Part shown: positions 11,230 through 24,245 of the stretch, piece by piece
Position numbering within the stretch: the stretch's first letter is position 1
How the letters are laid out: every line of letters starts with the position of its first letter
Notes under the pieces: model-generated
Databases searched by the model: none
The model's input: only the letters and a program-made list of their open reading frames with translations
What the model was told of the DNA's origin: nothing
Translations under genes and position numbers: made by a program
NCBI GenBank assembly: GCA_905250115.1
Contig: CAJNOI010000156.1
Coordinates: 1 to 64,000, forward strand
Length of the DNA stretch: 64,000 bases
Reading direction: 5' to 3'
From: Adineta steineri
Lineage: Eukaryota; Rotifera; Eurotatoria; Adinetida; Adinetidae

Positions 11230-13432
11230 TCTAATAGTTAATAATATTATTTTACTTGTTGTTACGTTCTTCTATAAACAGAAAAAGAAAAGAAAACAAT
11301 TTAGTATTACAGATCTTTAACAATGTAACTTTGTTAAAAGGTATTGTCTGCTTTCAGCATACATTTTACTTTTTAAACTATTAGTACTTTTTTTTGTTAA
11401 AAATAAAGTGTTACTTGTGGAATTTGTTAAATGTGGATTAGAAATGATATTTTACTTTTTGAATAGAGATAAATTAAATTAAACTAATAATATGTGAATG
11501 TAGATTGATCAACATTTGAACTTTGATATGTTACGTACATCTTTGACGTTTCGTAATTATACATTATATTTTCATTTTCTTTTCTCTGTTTTTGTCCTTG
11601 TCGATAGTGGTAAAGATAAAGAAACCTAAGTGTTTATCAGTATTATTGTCTTATCTTAGTCACACCATAATCATCAAAAAGAAAAAAATGAAAAATAATA
11701 TATAGAAAGAGAGAGTCAACATTAGGTAAAATGTATGCATAACATCAAAGTTCACACGATTATATTATTAATCAATCTTATTAACTCTATATCACAATTA
11801 TATAATCTAGATTTAGCATTGTATATCATATACATATAATTTTCTAATGTACCATCAATGAAATACATTTCATTTTTATTATTATAAACAAAGAATTGAA
11901 TATTTTTATTTTTAAATTCAAAGAAAAAATGTAAATATAGAAATAATATTATGTCAACAAAAAAGATTATTAAGTTGTTAATAGTTCTGTTAAAGCTTTC
12001 TTATATAATGCAATTCTATGTCGTGTTATTGTGGAATTAATATATTGCATTTATAGTACCATCTTGAGACAAGTATACAAATATGTCATTTGAAGTATTT
12101 CTAAGAAGAAATGATGTTTAAATAGAAAGATTAACATAAAACTTTGTATGCACAATAGTTATTGTTATTGTCATTTTGATATAAATACCATTTAGGAAAA
12201 CAGAAGAGATTCATATAAATATATATAGATATGAGAGACTAAACTATAAAATCATAATATAAAAAACATATGTTTTACAAATGACAGATTTAAGAAAAAA
12301 ATGCACGAAGTTGTTTGTAATAATATTAAACAGATGTATTTAGATTTTTTTATATAAATATTATCTTTTCTGTTCTTATTTTTTATGCATGATTTATTGT
12401 ACATACATAGAAAAATATAAATATACTGCATAATTTCAGCTGATCTACCATAAACGATGTACTTATAGTTATAATTTTCGGTCTAATGCATAAAATAGTT
12501 TCTTATTCAAACTGTTCTACCACTCTTGACTTTCAATCAATAATAAATATAAAATATGCACGTAGATTTCTTTTTTTGTCAATTATTTTTATCATAATCG
12601 ATGATTAAATTGAGTAACCTTTTCTTTTTTTATGTTCAATCATTCAACTGAATAAACAATTCTAATATGAAATAAAATCATTTTACTTAAGCAAACAAGT
12701 GACATTAATTGTATACATTGTGATTAAAAAGAAAGAAAATAGTATAGAAAAAATTCCTTACAACAAGTGATAAACAAACAAACAACCAAAAGACATGCCG
12801 AAATTAAACAATATATTGTGTTTCAAAAATCATGATCATCTAAACAAAGTTCATGTACTTCTCTTATTAGTTAGACGATATAATTAAATTTTATAGAGAC
12901 AAAATCGGAAGCTTTTCTATGTATTATAAATCCTGCTTAAAAGTATTGCCTTTAACATCAATATAAAAATCTAGACGTTTTTGACAGTTTCTAAAAAAAA
13001 ACACATCATGAAAAGCTGTTTTTTAATTAACTCGATGTCTCGGGTTATTAAGCTAACCATAGAGTTCAATTGAGAAGGGTGTGGGTATTGTATCTGTCTA
13101 GAAATAAAAAATCTATCATCTATTGTTAGCTCTTTAAAAGATACTACTCTCTCAAATGAAATCCATATAGTTAAGGCTTAACAATAGATTTTTAATATTG
13201 ATATTGAAGACAATACTTCTGAACAGGATTTATAAACTTGACGAATATGAAACACAACTTACTATTCTTCTCGATAGAATAAAAAAAACTGATTTAATTA
13301 TATCGCTTGACTAATACGAGAGATAAATGAATTTTTTAAGTGATTATGACTTTTGTAACACCCTGTATATTATATTGATTAATTCTATATAACATATCGA
13401 AAATAAAGAAAAAGAATTGAATTTTCTTGTCT
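11230..13432. other. intergenic, AT-rich
   Basis: This 2.2-kb stretch lies between the 5' end of the ABCG gene and the 3' end of the nicotinic receptor gene, both on minus. I see no coding pattern. One short TGTGGG-type tract (GGGTGTGGGT) lies at 13077-13086. The part next to 11230 presumably holds the ABCG promoter, but no specific element is recognisable. Confidence 0.5.
13077..13086 (+). repeat. short TGTGGG-type tract
   Basis: GGGTGTGGGT is preceded by AGAA. It has the same core as the tracts at 605, 1135 and 59056. It is too short to be significant alone and is listed for its recurrence. Confidence 0.3.
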
Positions 13433-16400
13433 TTATGATCCCGAATAATTCATTTTCATTTGTTCTTCAGCAGCATTTCGTAATAATTCAGCTGCTTTGT
13501 ATTCATCAAGTAAATCTTTGGCTATTGCTGATATATATCCAGCATTTTTTAATAAAGGTATTATAATTAAACATAAAATTGTACTAACAAACGTTAATGT
13601 CATAAAAATCCAAAATAATAATCGATCCATAATAAGTGCCATTAATTTCCATTCATTAACAATTTCATTTCTATCTTCTTCAAGTTTTTGTTTATCCATA
13701 ATATGTTTTAAATGTTTTTCAAGTAAATACATATTCGAATTAAATAATTCATAATGTGATGTTATATTTGTATTTCTTATTGATGGTAATGGATGAGATT
13801 GTTCAGGAATAAGAACTATTTGTGAAGGACGTGAACGAGAACGATGATGATGATGTGAATAAGTACGTTTATTAATTGCTGTTGATGATGAACGAATATC
13901 ACCATTACTACGTTCTAATGTATTTGGTATAAATTGTTTCATTTTTTCTTCATCATCATCATCATCATGATCATATTCATCATCATGATTTTGTCGGGCT
14001 TCTTCTCGATGAGAATTTTCTAAAAAAGAAATTTTATGAAGCAAAACTGTTTTATTTTTGATTAAAAGTAGGTTAAACTACTGATTGTCATATTTTTGTT
14101 AATAATGTTAATTTAGAATGTGTCGAAGAAAGAATAAAAGATAATATCAGACGGAATAGATTAGAATGCATTGATGTACAATGAAAAAAATAATAATAAT
14201 AGACAAGAAATGATTTGACTAAGTCATCCAAGAAATAAAAGATCTATGTGTATATTCAAGTTCTCATTAGTTTTTAACTAATTAAGATAATTATAGATAT
14301 ATACCTTGACGATGTTTAATATTCTTTTTTTGATAAACATATTTTTTCTCATTATCAATAACTGATGTATCTATTGGTTTTGTTGGTATTGTAGCAAAAC
14401 ATCGATAAACATCATCTGTTTCAATTAAATTATGTTCTTCAGCATAAATTTGAACAATTTTTGTCATTCCTATAAATGGTGCTATATATCTAACTAAGGA
14501 ATATTTAAATGTATGTGGAATAGAAATAATAACAGGACCAGAATGATGTAATTGAAGAACATAAACAGTTAATACAATTGATAATGATGTAAGTGCCATA
14601 ACAACAGTTAAATAGATTTCAATAAGTGGAACCATTTCACTTGTTGCTGGCATTGATTCAGCAATTAATAACATAAAAACAGAAAAAGCAAGAAGAACAG
14701 TTATACCAAGTGTTATTTTTTCTCCCGAATCTGGTGGAAGCCAAAATCCAAGAAGTGAAAGAATTGATAGCCATATACAAGGAAATATTATATTAAATAA
14801 ATAATATAATACACGACGACGCATATGAACTGAAATAAGAATTTTAATATAAAATAACAAAAACGAAAAATTATTTTTACCATAAATTGTTACATCAGGA
14901 TAATAAATTCCTGGACAACATGGATATGTAACATCATTACGTTTCATTTCAATATGAAGAATATGCCATTCACCTGAACGTATATAATTATTCATATCAA
15001 CATTTTCACGTCGTTTTGTTAAATTAACTTGAGCTGCATCGTATGTCCACGAACCAAATTTTAATTTGCATAATTGATCTATTATTTTTTTTAAATAAAG
15101 AAATTTGGTTCTTTTTTTTCATAAAAAGCAAAAAAGAAATTTACCATCGAATGGAAAATAAGTGACATCAATTTTACATGATGATCGAAATTTAGCTGGC
15201 GGTGGCCAAAAAACATGTCCATTATTTTCTACCATAGCTTTACTTTGATAAAACCCTTGAGTATAATCATCAGCTGAATTATATAGAACAATATCTGGTA
15301 ACCAGATTTTTGAGCATGGTAAACGAAGCGTTGATAAACCATTAAAATCCGATGCATTCCATACTAAACGTTGATCAAACCATTCCTAGATTATTTTATT
15401 TTGATTAGAAAGATGAACAAACAAAAAAAACAATTCTTTTTGCAGATTACCTGTTCGAGCCATATATTTGTTGTTAATACTTGATTTTTTTCATCCTTAA
15501 AATAAGATAAAAATATTTTATTTTATCTTCTTCAAAAACACCTGGAGAAATATCAAATCGATTTAAAATATAAGTAGGATTAGATTTTTGCTCACAGCAG
15601 AAATCTAAGTTATTATTATTATTTTTTTTTACATAAAAACATCAATCTTTTTTTTTGGCTATGATTTCTAAATATATTATGCTTATTGTATATATATATA
15701 TATATATATTTCTTTTTATTTACATAATTTGAAAAGATCTATCAAGTTCCGAATGATCGGTCTATTAATCAGTATATTTCTATGTTCACATACCATATCG
15801 CTTAGTTGAGTCAAAGAAATGCCAAAAGCAACACTAACAGTATTTGATGCATTATATACAGGTCTTGCTGATGGATCATAATTTCTTAATAATTGTACCA
15901 TTAAACGTTGTTCATCAGGTATTGAATCGGATTCATTGAGAGCTAGATTATAATATGAAGAATAATAATAATTTAAATTAGATTGAGAGTATTGTTGTGG
16001 ATTTGAAGAAGATGCACCGGATGCAGTAGAACCACTCTTACTAGGCACTTTTAAACTAGTAAAGACAACTTGATAAGATAGCTCAAAGAAATATGTTGCT
16101 AGAAGATATATGATAAGTACTAACATGATGTTTCGTGATAATCTCTAGCTTATTCATTTGTTTCTTACTAACGTCATTGATGTGAGAAATAAGTAGATAT
16201 TTTTGCTCTTAGAAAACAAGAGAAAAAACTATAATAAGGAGAGGGAAAAGAAAGAGGAAATAGAAAGAGATAAAATGTTTTTTTTTCTATTTATTTGTGG
16301 GAAATAAGATAAAAATAATCATTACACTGATTATTAGAACCTAATTAATCATTCTCAAGAGAAACAGTTAATAATCGTATTTTTTTTATAGGAATTCAAT

Positions 16401-16775
16401 CGATTGAACATAACAATATTTCATTATTAAGAAAGAACGGAAAATATACATACATACATATATATATATATAGAGATTCTTTTTTTTTCATGTCTTATTC
16501 AAGATAATTATGAGTAGTGATATAGATCTATCATTTTGATCTAATTATATTAAATATTAATATATATACTTACCATAGTCATACCATGAATTCATATCTT
16601 GAGACCATGGATTTTCTTGATTTCGAGAAAATGAACCGTGTCCACCAGAAGTTCCTTGATTAAGTGTGCGTGATGATGAATAATGAGGACTTCCAGATTT
16701 ACAATTGATTTTATTGAAATATATAAATACGATTTTTATAATAATAAAAATATAAGATGATGTTTGTCGTACCAT
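13433..16775 (-). CDS. nicotinic acetylcholine receptor alpha-type subunit
   Basis: A Cys-loop ligand-gated channel in several exons. Going 5' to 3': a signal peptide; an extracellular domain with MWLEQEWFDQRLVWN-like and GSWTYD (loop B Trp) segments; a Cys-loop of exactly 13 residues between its cysteines (KIDVTYFPFDDQL); and the loop C vicinal pair YPCCPGIYYPD, which marks an alpha subunit. Then M1-M3 with the pore-lining DSGEKITLGITVLL (the Glu is typical of cation selectivity), a long M3-M4 loop rich in Asp, His and Arg/Ser, and M4 near the C-terminus. The fold resembles alpha7/alpha9-10 types. Two 5' ends fit. One is an ATG at 16126 continuous with the exon. The other is a separate exon at 16574-16775 whose donor (GTAAGT) joins in phase to an acceptor at 15943. 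Each supplies a hydrophobic leader and a Ser-rich linker. Confidence 0.9.
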
Positions 16776-18427
16776 ATTGTTACATCGACGAACATTTCTG
16801 ATTAAACAAAATAAAATTATAAAAAGATATCTTTATATCTAGAAGAAAAGACAATGCGTAAGTGTTAATACTAAAATTCGATAGTATTTGATTTTTTTTC
16901 TCTAATTAGTATTTGATTAGATTACAAAATTTATATCTTTATTTACATTTTGAAATATTATATAGCATGCAAGTTTACTTTTTTTGTTGTTTCTTTTATA
17001 TAACTGTAGATTGGATATTGTATTGTTATTGAATAAATTCATTTATCTTTTAGTAAATATTTAATCAAAAAATAAACTCGAATCAATAAAATAGCTGTGA
17101 ACGATGATTGTAGACTGTTACTTTCTCGTTTAATGAAATGATGAAGAGATGCCGAGTGAAGTAAATGAAGAGGAAACTATATCAAAGATTGTTTTCTTCG
17201 TTTCTCGTCATCATTAAAATAACCTTTAGGCAGTATGAGATATAATGTCATTTGTAAGAATTTCTACTTTAGAACCGATTATAGATAAAATATGAGAAAA
17301 AGAAAGGAATATTTCTTTGCTCTTACCAAAAAGATCATTTAATCTTTAGATTTGTTTGATATAAACGTTAAAAGAAGTAAGTGACTAATCAAAATACTAT
17401 ATTGAAAGTGAGAACTATGTTCTTGTCGTTTTTCTAATTCTATATATTTTCTACTCTTTCTCTCGGTCTTTTTTTCTCTCTCTATATACACGATCAATTT
17501 GTCAGCTCAACCGACAACGACAAGCGGCAGCTGGAGACCGAATCGAGTATGATTTGTTCATGAAGGAAAAGAATAACAACAACATAGCAGAGTTTCTTCG
17601 ATTTCATGTCATCATCGAAAAAAAACGGAAGACATTTTCCATTTGGAATGTCTAAAAAAACCGATGGATAGCATTCAAACTGATTATGTTGATTCCACTT
17701 CTATCGTCTGGAATACTTAAACTATTTTTTATTTTATTTCTTTTTTTGATCAATTTCAATAAGATTAAAATGTTAATAAATAAATGATTATCTACTTTCT
17801 TTAATATTATATTCATTTACACAACTTAAACAACGAATAATAGATAATATGTTATTAATAGATTGTTTATTTCTCATGATTTATAGTTGTTTGATTAATG
17901 ATTTGTCATATATGAAATATATCATTGTTTCTTCTATACTGAATATTATTTTTATATATGAATAGAAAAAAATTCTAGCGCTTTTTGTCCGTTATACCCT
18001 AGAGAATAGGAATAACACATTTACTTTATTATCTCAAACTAAATACTTTTTTGATTGACGATGTAGAATTTCCGTAGACTAAAAATCATTCATTAAAAAG
18101 CAAAAAAAAGAATATAAAAATTTTAGTATAATATGACTGATAGCATTATTTGCGACATGAAAAAAAACGTACTAAGTATTTTTATCGAATAAAAACGTAT
18201 ATATATATAATGTATTATTTCTCGTCATATCCTTTTTTTTTTAAATTTAATATTAATTATCTAATTTTAGTCATAAACGTATGGAAAATATCTTTCATAA
18301 TAAATGTCAATCATAATTAGTTTTATTTTAAAACAATTTGAATTTTCAAGAAAAAAAATTTTTGTATATACCTGTGGATTCTTTTCGCTTATGTTAAAAT
18401 ATTTCATATACTTAACCTTGATTTTAT
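16776..18427. other. intergenic, AT-rich
   Basis: This is the upstream region of the receptor subunit and the 3' flank of the TLDc gene. No gene is seen. A more GC-rich patch near 17500-17560 (CAACCGACAACGACAAGCGG) may belong to a promoter or 5' UTR of the receptor gene, but nothing specific can be named. Confidence 0.45.
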
Positions 18428-19522
18428 TTATAAAGATTTCAGACTATACATTTCAATATCAATAAATGAAAGACCGTTTGAACCAGTAAATGTTTGATTT
18501 CCTTTGCCTGTTAAATCAATATAATGTGATGGAAAAGAAATGAAACTAGAATGTTGATCATGATTTTGTAAATTTATACAAATATCCCAAAATCCAAAAA
18601 TAGGTCCAGTAACGAAGGATGGTAGAATTGCATTTGTACCTTCGGAATGTATTGGATATTTAGTAGGAGGAATATTATGTGGATTAGTTAATGTAAATAG
18701 AAATGCATGTTTATCAACTCCCCAATGTTTACCTTGACTATTCCAATTAACTGTTGTATATCCACCGAATAAATATCCTTCTGATGATTGAATGATAGTA
18801 AATGTTGGACCTTGATTATCACATAATTGATGACAAATCTTTGAATCAAATACATTTTGCGTACTTTTATAAATTAGTTGCCATTTTTGATTTTGATTTC
18901 CGTAAAATTTATTTACTTGAGTTTGATGATCTGTTGTTAAAAGTGTTCCACCAACAAACAATTGATTTTCTTCTCGAAGAATATTTTTTAGTGACGTTCC
19001 CGTAATAACTTGAATTAGTGTTGAAAAATCAATTGACGTTATGTGAATATGAGTGGGAATTGGTTGAACGTTCAAATCGGATTGAATTTGCCCGAGTTTT
19101 TTACTTAATTTCTCAATATCTTGCTCATAATAGTTGTCTTCTTCTTTACGTCTTTGTAATTCTTTTGATAGATTTTTTAATTCCATTTCAACAACTGTAT
19201 TATCCGGAATCATACATTTATTTACCTGTTGTCGAGCACGTTCTGCTGTTTTTCTAACTATTTCCAAAGTATCTTCTTCCCATTGAGTTATTTCATCAAT
19301 AAGACTTGTTATTTGTGGATAATTTGAAGATATTTTAGAATTAAGTATATTAATTTGTTCATATAAAGCATCTCGATCGATACATACTTGTTCAAAACAA
19401 GTATCTAAATAATGACGATGTTCATTGAAATGTATCGAACAAAATCGATCAGTACATCCGTCACATCGAATCATGCCCATTTTTTTACAATTTGCGCATT
19501 TTTGTTGTTCTAATTCAGCCAT
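18428..19522 (-). CDS. B-box-like zinc finger, coiled coil and TLDc domain protein
   Basis: A single exon of 364 residues from the ATG at 19522 (MAELEQQKCANC). Residues about 9-45 carry CxxC...CxxC...C...H..H in a B-box-like zinc pattern. Residues about 55-160 are charged heptad-like coiled coil. Residues about 165-364 form a TLDc domain, with KICHQLCDNQGPTFTIIQSS, EGYLFGGYTTVNW, HAFLFTLTNP and a C-terminal FIDIEMYSL. TLDc domains occur in OXR1, NCOA7 and TBC1D24 and are tied to oxidative-stress resistance and V-ATPase binding. B-box plus TLDc is common in rotifer gene sets as far as I recall, but the function is unknown. The frame stays open upstream, but that part looks like 5' UTR or intron, with a possible acceptor (TTTATAG) about 20 bases before the ATG. 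Confidence 0.85.
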   Translation of the reverse strand: MAELEQQKCANCKKMGMIRCDGCTDRFCSIHFNEHRHYLDTCFEQVCIDRDALYEQINILNSKISSNYPQITSLIDEITQWEEDTLEIVRKTAERARQQVNKCMIPDNTVVEMELKNLSKELQRRKEEDNYYEQDIEKLSKKLGQIQSDLNVQPIPTHIHITSIDFSTLIQVITGTSLKNILREENQLFVGGTLLTTDHQTQVNKFYGNQNQKWQLIYKSTQNVFDSKICHQLCDNQGPTFTIIQSSEGYLFGGYTTVNWNSQGKHWGVDKHAFLFTLTNPHNIPPTKYPIHSEGTNAILPSFVTGPIFGFWDICINLQNHDQHSSFISFPSHYIDLTGKGNQTFTGSNGLSFIDIEMYSLKSL

Positions 19523-21461
19523 TTTCAGAGTTTGAAATACTATAAAAAAAAAGGAAGAAGAAACAATAGAGAAACGAAATAAAAAGACATCGTGATGTCT
19601 GTCATAATAATGCGTCATAAAACAAAAAGAATACGTGATAATTGTTTTCAAAAGGAAAACAAAAAAAAGAATATTACGTGTTATTTTATTAGAATTTTAG
19701 TAGTTTTTATCTTTTTTTTATGAACGGTATTCAATAGATTGTATCAATTATTTAAGAACCTAATTTAGCGTTCAGCATGATACATGAATAAACAATTGTA
19801 TTATAAGGGCGTGGTTAATCATAGAATGTCTCAATTTTTATTTGGTTCTATAGCTTTATTCAATAATAAAAAGAAATGATTTTTTTACCAGTAATAATGT
19901 ACGTGTAATGCTAAGAATCTATTGTTATTTGAGCTCTATGCCTCACAAAAATCTAGAGTTAGTAAGTGTTTCTTTATAACCATTGTGAATTTATCATGTT
20001 TTTCATTTCTAAATCGGATGCTTATTTAAATTCAGATCACGTAAGGCACAAACAACTTGTGCAATCTTGATCATCTTATGACAATCATTAATAGTTCCTC
20101 GGCAAATACTATTAGTAACTGGTAAAAAAATCTTTTTTTTTTTTGCTAATTAAGTGAAGCTACAGAACTAAGAGTGATGATAATCGATTCATCAGTAACT
20201 ACTTTAAAGTCTACTATGAAGAGCTATTTTTGGTACTATCAGTCATCATTATTTTAAAAACGTCTGAACTAACTACACTATGCTCGTTCTCATGATGAAT
20301 TTTAAGCTATTTTTATAGACTTCACATCCGGTATTATTTACCGTTAAAGGTTGACTGGTGAGTGATCGGCACTGTTGTAGCCCGAAGTAAAATAGATATA
20401 GAACTTGCAAAAGCAAACATATCTACTATAAGAGAAGTATTATATTGACGTTTATCTATAAAGATAAAGTTTAAATTGTATGTCACGCCATTTTTTTCAT
20501 TATTAATTAAATAATCATAAGTCGTCATCGAACCATTCTAAATAATAAAGAAATATTTTTAAGTTAATTAAAATATATACTATCGTAATTATAAAATAGT
20601 GCAATAGTTTTTTAATTGTAGAAATATGAATTATATATATAAAGACTATATTTCATATTCCATTAATGACGAGACATGTAGGAAAAGGTTCAATAAGTAT
20701 ATAGAATATTATTTCATATGAAGTAAGTTAATAAAGATAATTCATAATTATATATAAAAGCGAATTTTTGTATTGATCTACTTACATGTTTCCTTTCATA
20801 ATCTAGCTATAATCCCTTAATATTAAAGATACTCTATTCAACAACACTATCCACATATACATTATTTAATAAATAGTTTTTTGTTATTTACATAATTTTT
20901 TGGTTTATATTCACTGAGCAAATTTTCAATTATCGGCATATTAGTTCTAAACATCATTTTATAGTTGTTTATTATTTTAGAAAGTCTTTCTGAATAAGAG
21001 TTGATGCTCATATCATGTAAATATATCATTTTATTTGGATTGAACTAGTATAAACTTTTGAATATTTTATTTCCGTTTTAAAACCATCGATTTAAACAAG
21101 ACATAACCAATATAACAATAACATTCTCTATTCTTTGATTGAAGTTTCTTATTTTCTAAGTAAACGTTCAAGTTTAAAGTAGATATCTTCACAAGTATAC
21201 TTGAAAAATGATTAACCTCAGGCACTTAAGACATATGATATTAGAATATAACAGCAATTATTCAATCACTTGTCTTTTTCGTACTTCTAAATGTCTACTT
21301 ATACAAATGTAATGACTGACATGAAAGAATAGAAGACAGATGAACGAATCGTCGTCGAGGTAACATATACTTTTTTTCTCATCAAAGGTAAAAAGAACGA
21401 GAAATATTTGCCATTTTATATCGTATTTTTTTAATTAATAATTAAAAATATTTCATTTGTA
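19523..21461. other. intergenic between divergent genes
   Basis: A 1.9-kb region from which the TLDc gene (-) and CEP57-like gene (+) diverge. It contains a 65-codon minus-strand frame at 20334-20528 (with NEKNGVTYNLNFIFIDKRQ) that could be an exon remnant but has no recognisable partner. Otherwise it is AT-rich and featureless. Confidence 0.4.
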
Positions 21462-22398
21462 ATGTGCGAATTATTAAATACAACATTTGACAATTTAAAT
21501 AATTCCTATTCTCAATTATCATTGTATGAATATCCATCATATAAACCATTAAAATTATCAAATTATTTACCGGAATCAAACCGTGATCAACTACTATTAT
21601 CATTACATTCGTTATCATTAAAAGTCAAAACTCTTGAAAATGAACGAAAAGTTAGAATATTAAAAAATTATTTTCTCTTATTTATATGAAATTTTTCTAT
21701 TTTCTATTTAGAAAGCTGAATTAACTTTTCATGAAATAACAAATAAATCTATTCGATCATTTAACAATGATAAACAACCGAAAGAAATTCTAGATAAGAA
21801 TGTACAATCATTTTCGAAATGTCGAATAAATAAGAAAAATAATCATAATGTCTATCCAACTCCAACAATAAAAAATATTAATCGTATACCTTTTATTCTT
21901 GGGCAATCGACAACACCAAGTCATAATGTTAAAACAAATATACAGAATGTAACAAAAAAAGAATTTTAAAATGAAATATTTTATCTATTTTCATTTAAGG
22001 TTTTTGCTTTGTTAAAAAATAATAAGCATCAATTACGTTCATCATCAAAAGAATACACTAATCATCTCCATCTTCATTGTAAAAAACAATCTCTTTATCC
22101 TGATCATTATAAGAAATCAAGAATTATCAAAGATAAACAATATGATATAGGTTTAAAACATCTAGTTAATGAATATGTTAGACATTCTCGTAAACATTCA
22201 AATTTCAATTCATTTGAAACATTAAATCAAAAAATAGAAAATATATTAGAAAAATTTGAACATTTACAAAGAGAGCATATGATGTTAAGATATGGTCATA
22301 CAAACGAAGAATTCAATGAAACACCAACAGAAACTTTAGAAAGAACAAAATTACTTCAACTTATACTTAAAGATTCTTTTGATGAAGAAAATACTTAA
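21462..22398 (+). CDS. CEP57-like centrosomal coiled-coil protein
   Basis: Three exons separated by two short GT-AG introns (about 21650-21711 and 21950-21999) give roughly 270 residues. Exon 1 ends with a heptad-like stretch (SLHSLSLKVKTLENERK) matching the start of the CEP57 centrosome-localisation coiled coil. Exon 2 carries IPFILGQSTTPSHNVKTNIQ, clearly like the CEP57/CEP57L1 motif PFVAGTSTSPSHSVHANVQ that begins the microtubule-binding region. Exon 3 is basic, then ends in a helix (FNSFETLNQKIENILEKFEH) like the CEP57 C-terminal coiled coil. CEP57 links pericentrin/CEP63 to centriole duplication and microtubules. This copy is much shorter than the roughly 500-residue vertebrate protein because most of the first coiled coil is missing. 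It converges on the small membrane-protein gene 3 kb away. Confidence 0.8.
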
Positions 22399-24245
22399 CT
22401 AACTTACATTCACTAATATCATATTTTTTTTAAATTAAATAATGAAACTTTTTAATTGTATTCATAAGTTGTTCTATATCTTTATTTTATAGATAGTCAT
22501 ATTGAATAATAATTAAGATTTAGTAAGTTTAAATCTCGTTTTGACGGCAAAATATAACTATTCACATGAATACATCTTAAGGGTAATCGGCGGTGCAGGT
22601 TTGATATTTCAAGGTTGCACAGCGGCAGGGGCTCGAAAATTTCGCATACCATCGGCGGTGGCGGCTATTTAGCCGCACGGCTTATATCTCTACAAGTTGT
22701 ATTGACATGCGATATATGTCTTGTCTCTATATAAATCATAACATCGTATTCTTAGTAAAGTTCCTATATAATATTTATGAAGGTCATAGTGAAAAATCAT
22801 CTTGTAGGATTTCCATTGAATGATGGGGATTGCATCAATTTATGAGAATATTATCTAAGTTTGTGTTATTCTATTATGAAATAAATATCGAAACAATTAA
22901 AACATCTTCATTATGATAAAAGGGAGAAGTGAATAAATTTTATGTTTGTTCTGTGTATTCTTTATGACTTGACCGTTGTCATGTTACTTACCTATTTTAC
23001 ATGTTTGTCTTAAAAAAAAGCAAAGAAAAGAAAAAAAATAAGATACATCGATTGTATACTCAAACAGAACATATTAACATTTGTTACTTCTTTATTTAAG
23101 ACAATCGAATAATTTTTTCTTTTTTAGTTTTAGGTCAGCACCTAACCATCAGAATTGTATAAAAGCATTTCTGTTATTATTTGAAACGGATGTATTCGTT
23201 GATGTTTAAAAGTATATTTTTTTTCATTTAAATAAGTCTTTAAAAATACTCTAATAAACGATATTTTAGATTGTGGTTTTTCGTCACATTACATCAATGT
23301 CAAGGGTAAAATAGATTGTTTTTGTTTATTAAACGAATTTAAAATTATATAAACAATATTTTTTATAGACATTCCGAAGAGAACAATTGAATTATCCTGG
23401 CATGTAAACGACCATTCGAGAAAAATGCAGAATAGCGTTTTTAAAAGAAGAATATATAATTTTATTTTAAAAAAAAGGTATTGTAACATAAGGTATACAT
23501 TAGTATTTGTTTAGCAGAAACTAAGAACTCATCTGAACTTTAGCTGATTTATATATTTTTTGTCATCGAAGACTAAGAACAAAGTAACATTAACAGAATC
23601 TTAGATCTTCTGTTGTACATATAAATAACTTGTAGTATTACACTAAACTTGTTTAACTGCATTCTCATTACTACAAGACAACAATTTCTTAGTTCTACAT
23701 GAGAATGCAAATTATAAGTTAGACTTATATGAGGATATATTTAGATTTAATTCACAATGGGCTAAGGAATGACAAGTAGAATTATGATTGATAGGACTTG
23801 ACATAGTTCTGTATTCAGAAAACTCGTTTAAATAGTATATATGAAACTAGGAAATGTTTTCTCTTTTAATAAGTTATTGTTGTCTAATAAACATTCTTTC
23901 TTTTCGTATTTATCTTGAAAACTCAATATCTTAGGAATGAAAGCACACAATACAAATCATTTTCAGATCATGACACTTCATTAATATCCATTTTTGCTTA
24001 TTCGTTGAGTAAAATATTTCATAAACAAGTAAAAAGTATGGTAAAAGACAAATTTTCGACATAGTTTATAATCTTTCGTTGAGATCGGATATAGCAAAAA
24101 GGAGGATAGCAAGAAGAATTTTTGTAAAAAAGAGAAACATTCATATACCAGGTTTTATCTAGATAATCAGCAGGCAAGGCGTCTATTCGAACACTCGATA
24201 GTAGTTTTTCTGTGTAAGTCTTTTTTTTTAAATGAAATTTATGTA
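22399..24245. other. intergenic with a GC-rich island
   Basis: The only distinctive piece is a GC-rich island at about 22578-22685. It holds GGCGGTG twice and a hairpin GCGGCTATTTAGCCGC with a 7-bp stem, and stands out from the AT-rich background. It looks like a short inserted element, but its ends are not clear. No coding pattern is seen in the rest. Confidence 0.4.

Noticed and set aside
20334-20528. Minus-strand frame suspected to be an exon
   Set aside because: Reads in a coding-like way for about 60 codons, but no flanking exon could be joined.
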